A DNA stretch of 7,787 bases, from positions 1 through 7,787 of the forward strand of contig CALCGO010000349.1 of NCBI GenBank assembly GCA_937901055.1, written 5' to 3'. This document shows positions 6,665 through 7,787 of this stretch, in pieces. The stretch is from an uncultured Rhodobacterales bacterium. GTDB taxonomy: Bacteria; Pseudomonadota; Alphaproteobacteria; Rhodobacterales; Rhodobacteraceae. Each line of letters begins with the position of its first letter. Positions within the stretch are counted from its first letter, which is position 1. Below the pieces are notes generated by a model, which was not told the origin of the DNA, did no database searches, and saw only the letters and a list, made by a program, of their open reading frames with translations. The position numbers were made by a program, and so were the translations under genes.

Positions 6665-6762
6665 ATCGCGTCCTTCTATCGTCAGTCTGGACTTACCTTG
6701 AAGTCACTAGGCTAACAACGCACCGCTTGCACATTAATTCAACCCTGCATAACACTACGTCG

Positions 6763-7407
6763 ATGACACGCAAACTTTTCTCAAAAATCGATACTTGGGT
6801 CTTTGATCTTGATCAGACCCTATACCCAGTCGAAATGGGGCTTTTTGATCAAATTGAGATTAAGATGACTAACTTCATCGTAAGAACACTCAAAGTATCG
6901 CAGACTGAAGCAAACGATTTGCGTGCAAAGTATTGGGGGAAATACGGAACAACACTTGCAGGATTAATGAAACATCACGCAGTTGAACCAGAACCATATC
7001 TAAGGGAGGTTCATGACATTTCGTTTGCTTCACTTGAGGCCGACCCTCGTCTAAGAAACCGCATTGCCAACCTTCCAGGACGCAAAATAGTATATACCAA
7101 CGGCAGCAAACCATATGCTGAGAAAGTCCTACAGGCCCGCGGACTAGATGCTTTGTTTGACGATATTTTTGGAATAGAACACGCAGACTATGCGCCAAAG
7201 CCAAATATCGATGCGTATAGAATTGTTTTTGAAAAAGCCGGCCTAGTACCTGAAGCATCTGCAATGTTTGAAGATGATTGCAGAAATCTTAAAGTACCGC
7301 ACTCGTTTGGTATGCGTACTATTCACGTTGCCCCAACTTCAAGCCCTGCTCCTCACATTATGCATCACACCGACGACATCTCAGCGTTCCTAGCAAAGCT
7401 GAGCTGA
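6763..7407 (+). CDS. HAD-superfamily pyrimidine 5'-nucleotidase-like phosphatase
   Basis: A 214-residue HAD hydrolase of the SDT1/PHM8-like pyrimidine 5'-nucleotidase group, probably dephosphorylating nucleoside monophosphates or similar small phosphates in the cytoplasm. Motif I is FDLDQTLY with nucleophile Asp15 and acid/base Asp17. Motif II is YTNGS (Thr112), motif III is the Lys146 in APKP, and motif IV is FEDDCRN (Glu170-Asp172). The helical cap lies between motif I and II (about 25-100), with the conserved YGTTLAGLM segment. The frame is open upstream to 6631, but those residues overlap the GntR start and do not look like the family. ATG 6763 gives the expected N-terminus (FSKIDTWVFDLD) despite a poor ribosome site. 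The gene is richer in A/T than uvrB: I count 19 G/C in bases 6841-6900. The substrate is inferred from family resemblance only. Confidence 0.87.
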   Translation: MTRKLFSKIDTWVFDLDQTLYPVEMGLFDQIEIKMTNFIVRTLKVSQTEANDLRAKYWGKYGTTLAGLMKHHAVEPEPYLREVHDISFASLEADPRLRNRIANLPGRKIVYTNGSKPYAEKVLQARGLDALFDDIFGIEHADYAPKPNIDAYRIVFEKAGLVPEASAMFEDDCRNLKVPHSFGMRTIHVAPTSSPAPHIMHHTDDISAFLAKLS

Positions 7408-7426
7408 GATGTGTCCAACTGCGTCA

Positions 7427-7447
7427 TTCTGCGCCTTTACCGCAGAA
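7427..7447. other. Perfect 7-bp hairpin after the HAD gene
   Basis: TTCTGCG (7427-7433) and CGCAGAA (7441-7447) form a perfect inverted repeat around a 7-base loop, 20 bases after the nucleotidase stop. There is no T-run on either side, so it is not a typical intrinsic terminator. It may be a weak terminator, a 3'-end stabiliser, or chance. Confidence 0.35.
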
Positions 7448-7482
7448 AAGCATCGCATAGATGTACTCCAACTATACCTTAT

Positions 7483-7486
7483 GGAG
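7483..7486 (+). promoter_or_regulatory. Ribosome binding site that sets the small membrane protein start
   Basis: GGAG lies 6 bases before ATG 7493. The same frame is open from ATG 7409, but that start has only a weak GAG before it and would add 28 residues unlike a membrane-protein leader. Confidence 0.55.
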
Positions 7487-7492
7487 TTCAGA

Positions 7493-7693
7493 ATGACACA
7501 ATCCTCACAAATCGACCACACTTGCACAATGACGGAGCGCCGCAATACACGCGTCATTCTCGCCATCACCTTTATCGCCTTGGTCACCTGGGGTTTAGCG
7601 ATTGCCAAGTGGGGCCTACCAGCGCTGTTCTTACCTGCGGTTTGTCTTGTCCCAATACTGATGTTCTTGCTTGTGCTGATTTCACGCGGCTAG
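7493..7693 (+). CDS. Small two-helix membrane protein of unknown function
   Basis: A 66-residue hypothetical protein that I do not recognise. A polar N-terminus of about 20 residues (MTQSSQIDHTCTMTERRNTR) is followed by two hydrophobic helices, about 21-40 (ILAITFIALVTWGLAIA) and 43-63 (PALFLPAVCLVPILMFLLVL), with a short KWG turn between them and a short SRG end. It is probably an inner-membrane protein with both ends on the same side; the positive charges (ERRNTR) before helix 1 favour the cytoplasm. It has a good ribosome site. It lies 85 bases after the HAD gene and 59 bases before the next gene on the same strand, so an operon with either is possible. The coding evidence is the ribosome site, the hydrophobic pattern and the fit between neighbours. 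Confidence 0.65.
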   Translation: MTQSSQIDHTCTMTERRNTRVILAITFIALVTWGLAIAKWGLPALFLPAVCLVPILMFLLVLISRG

Positions 7694-7752
7694 CGCACTT
7701 GGAAACCACCGCACCGCAAGCTATCGTAGGATAGGGTATAGGGAACGCTGAG

Positions 7753-7787
7753 ATGTCGGTAAATCAAACGGATGTGTGCGTCGCAGG
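7753..7787 (+). CDS. Start of a gene, possibly a FAD-dependent hydroxylase/oxidoreductase (cut by window edge)
   Basis: Eleven complete codons from ATG 7753 read MSVNQTDVCVA, followed by GG (Gly). An AGGGA ribosome site lies a short distance upstream. The TDVCVAG end resembles the first beta strand entering a Rossmann GxGxxG loop, as in UbiH/Coq6-type FAD monooxygenases, but too little is present to name it. Bases 7694-7752 hold no other gene. Confidence 0.4.
   Translation, partial: MSVNQTDVCVA

Noticed and set aside
6631..6762. Longer N-terminus for the HAD protein
   Set aside because: It would overlap the GntR start region and encodes residues unlike the family; ATG 6763 gives the expected N-terminus.
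7721..7734. CTATC-GTAG-GATAG hairpin before the last gene
   Set aside because: Only five base pairs, no T-run; this length is expected by chance.
7411..7734. 107-codon plus-strand frame overlapping the small membrane protein
   Set aside because: The alternative frame from 7493 has a proper ribosome site and a clean two-helix hydrophobic pattern; this one shows neither.

Overview
The window looks like a chromosomal stretch from an alphaproteobacterium of the Rhodobacterales (roseobacter type). This is inferred from recalled protein resemblance: the UvrB tail, the divergent yqeY/carA pair, a lone carA without carB, a pyrimidine 5'-nucleotidase-type HAD protein and TTAA-N7-TTAA (CtrA-type) sites. 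No rRNA, tRNA, CRISPR array or intact mobile element was seen.

Layout: (1) 2-1819, the 3' five-sixths or so of uvrB (excision repair), running in from the left edge. (2) 1820-2294, a scar. The first 53 codons of a YdcF-like (DUF218) gene abut the uvrB stop and run head-on into the start of an oppositely oriented roseobacter beta-helix-type gene. Both are cut at the same point (about 1958-1961), as if one deletion removed both 3' halves. The second relic keeps its ribosome site, a 71-bp nested inverted-repeat leader that would hide that site, and a possible -10 box. (3) 2295-2753 (minus) yqeY and 2898-4052 (plus) carA, divergent. (4) 4053-4156, an intergenic region with four TTAA half-sites at exact 11-bp steps (three overlapping CtrA boxes). 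It lies before a 637-aa membrane family-2 glycosyltransferase that carries an N-terminal MshEN-like (type II secretion ATPase N-domain) module. (5) 6017-6664 (minus), a GntR/FCD regulator whose 3' end overlaps the glycosyltransferase. It is divergent from a HAD pyrimidine 5'-nucleotidase (6763-7407). (6) A 66-aa two-helix membrane protein (7493-7693) and the first 11 codons of a gene that may encode a FAD-dependent hydroxylase or oxidoreductase (7753 to the edge).

The genes do not form one pathway; several are housekeeping. The part most worth following up is the CtrA-type array plus the MshEN-like/GT2 protein. Together they suggest a surface polysaccharide synthase under CtrA control and possibly c-di-GMP control. 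Precedent for the architecture is the E. coli NfrB-type synthase, in which a GT2 unit is paired with a c-di-GMP-binding MshEN domain. In this protein the usual ligand-contact positions are largely replaced, so binding is uncertain.
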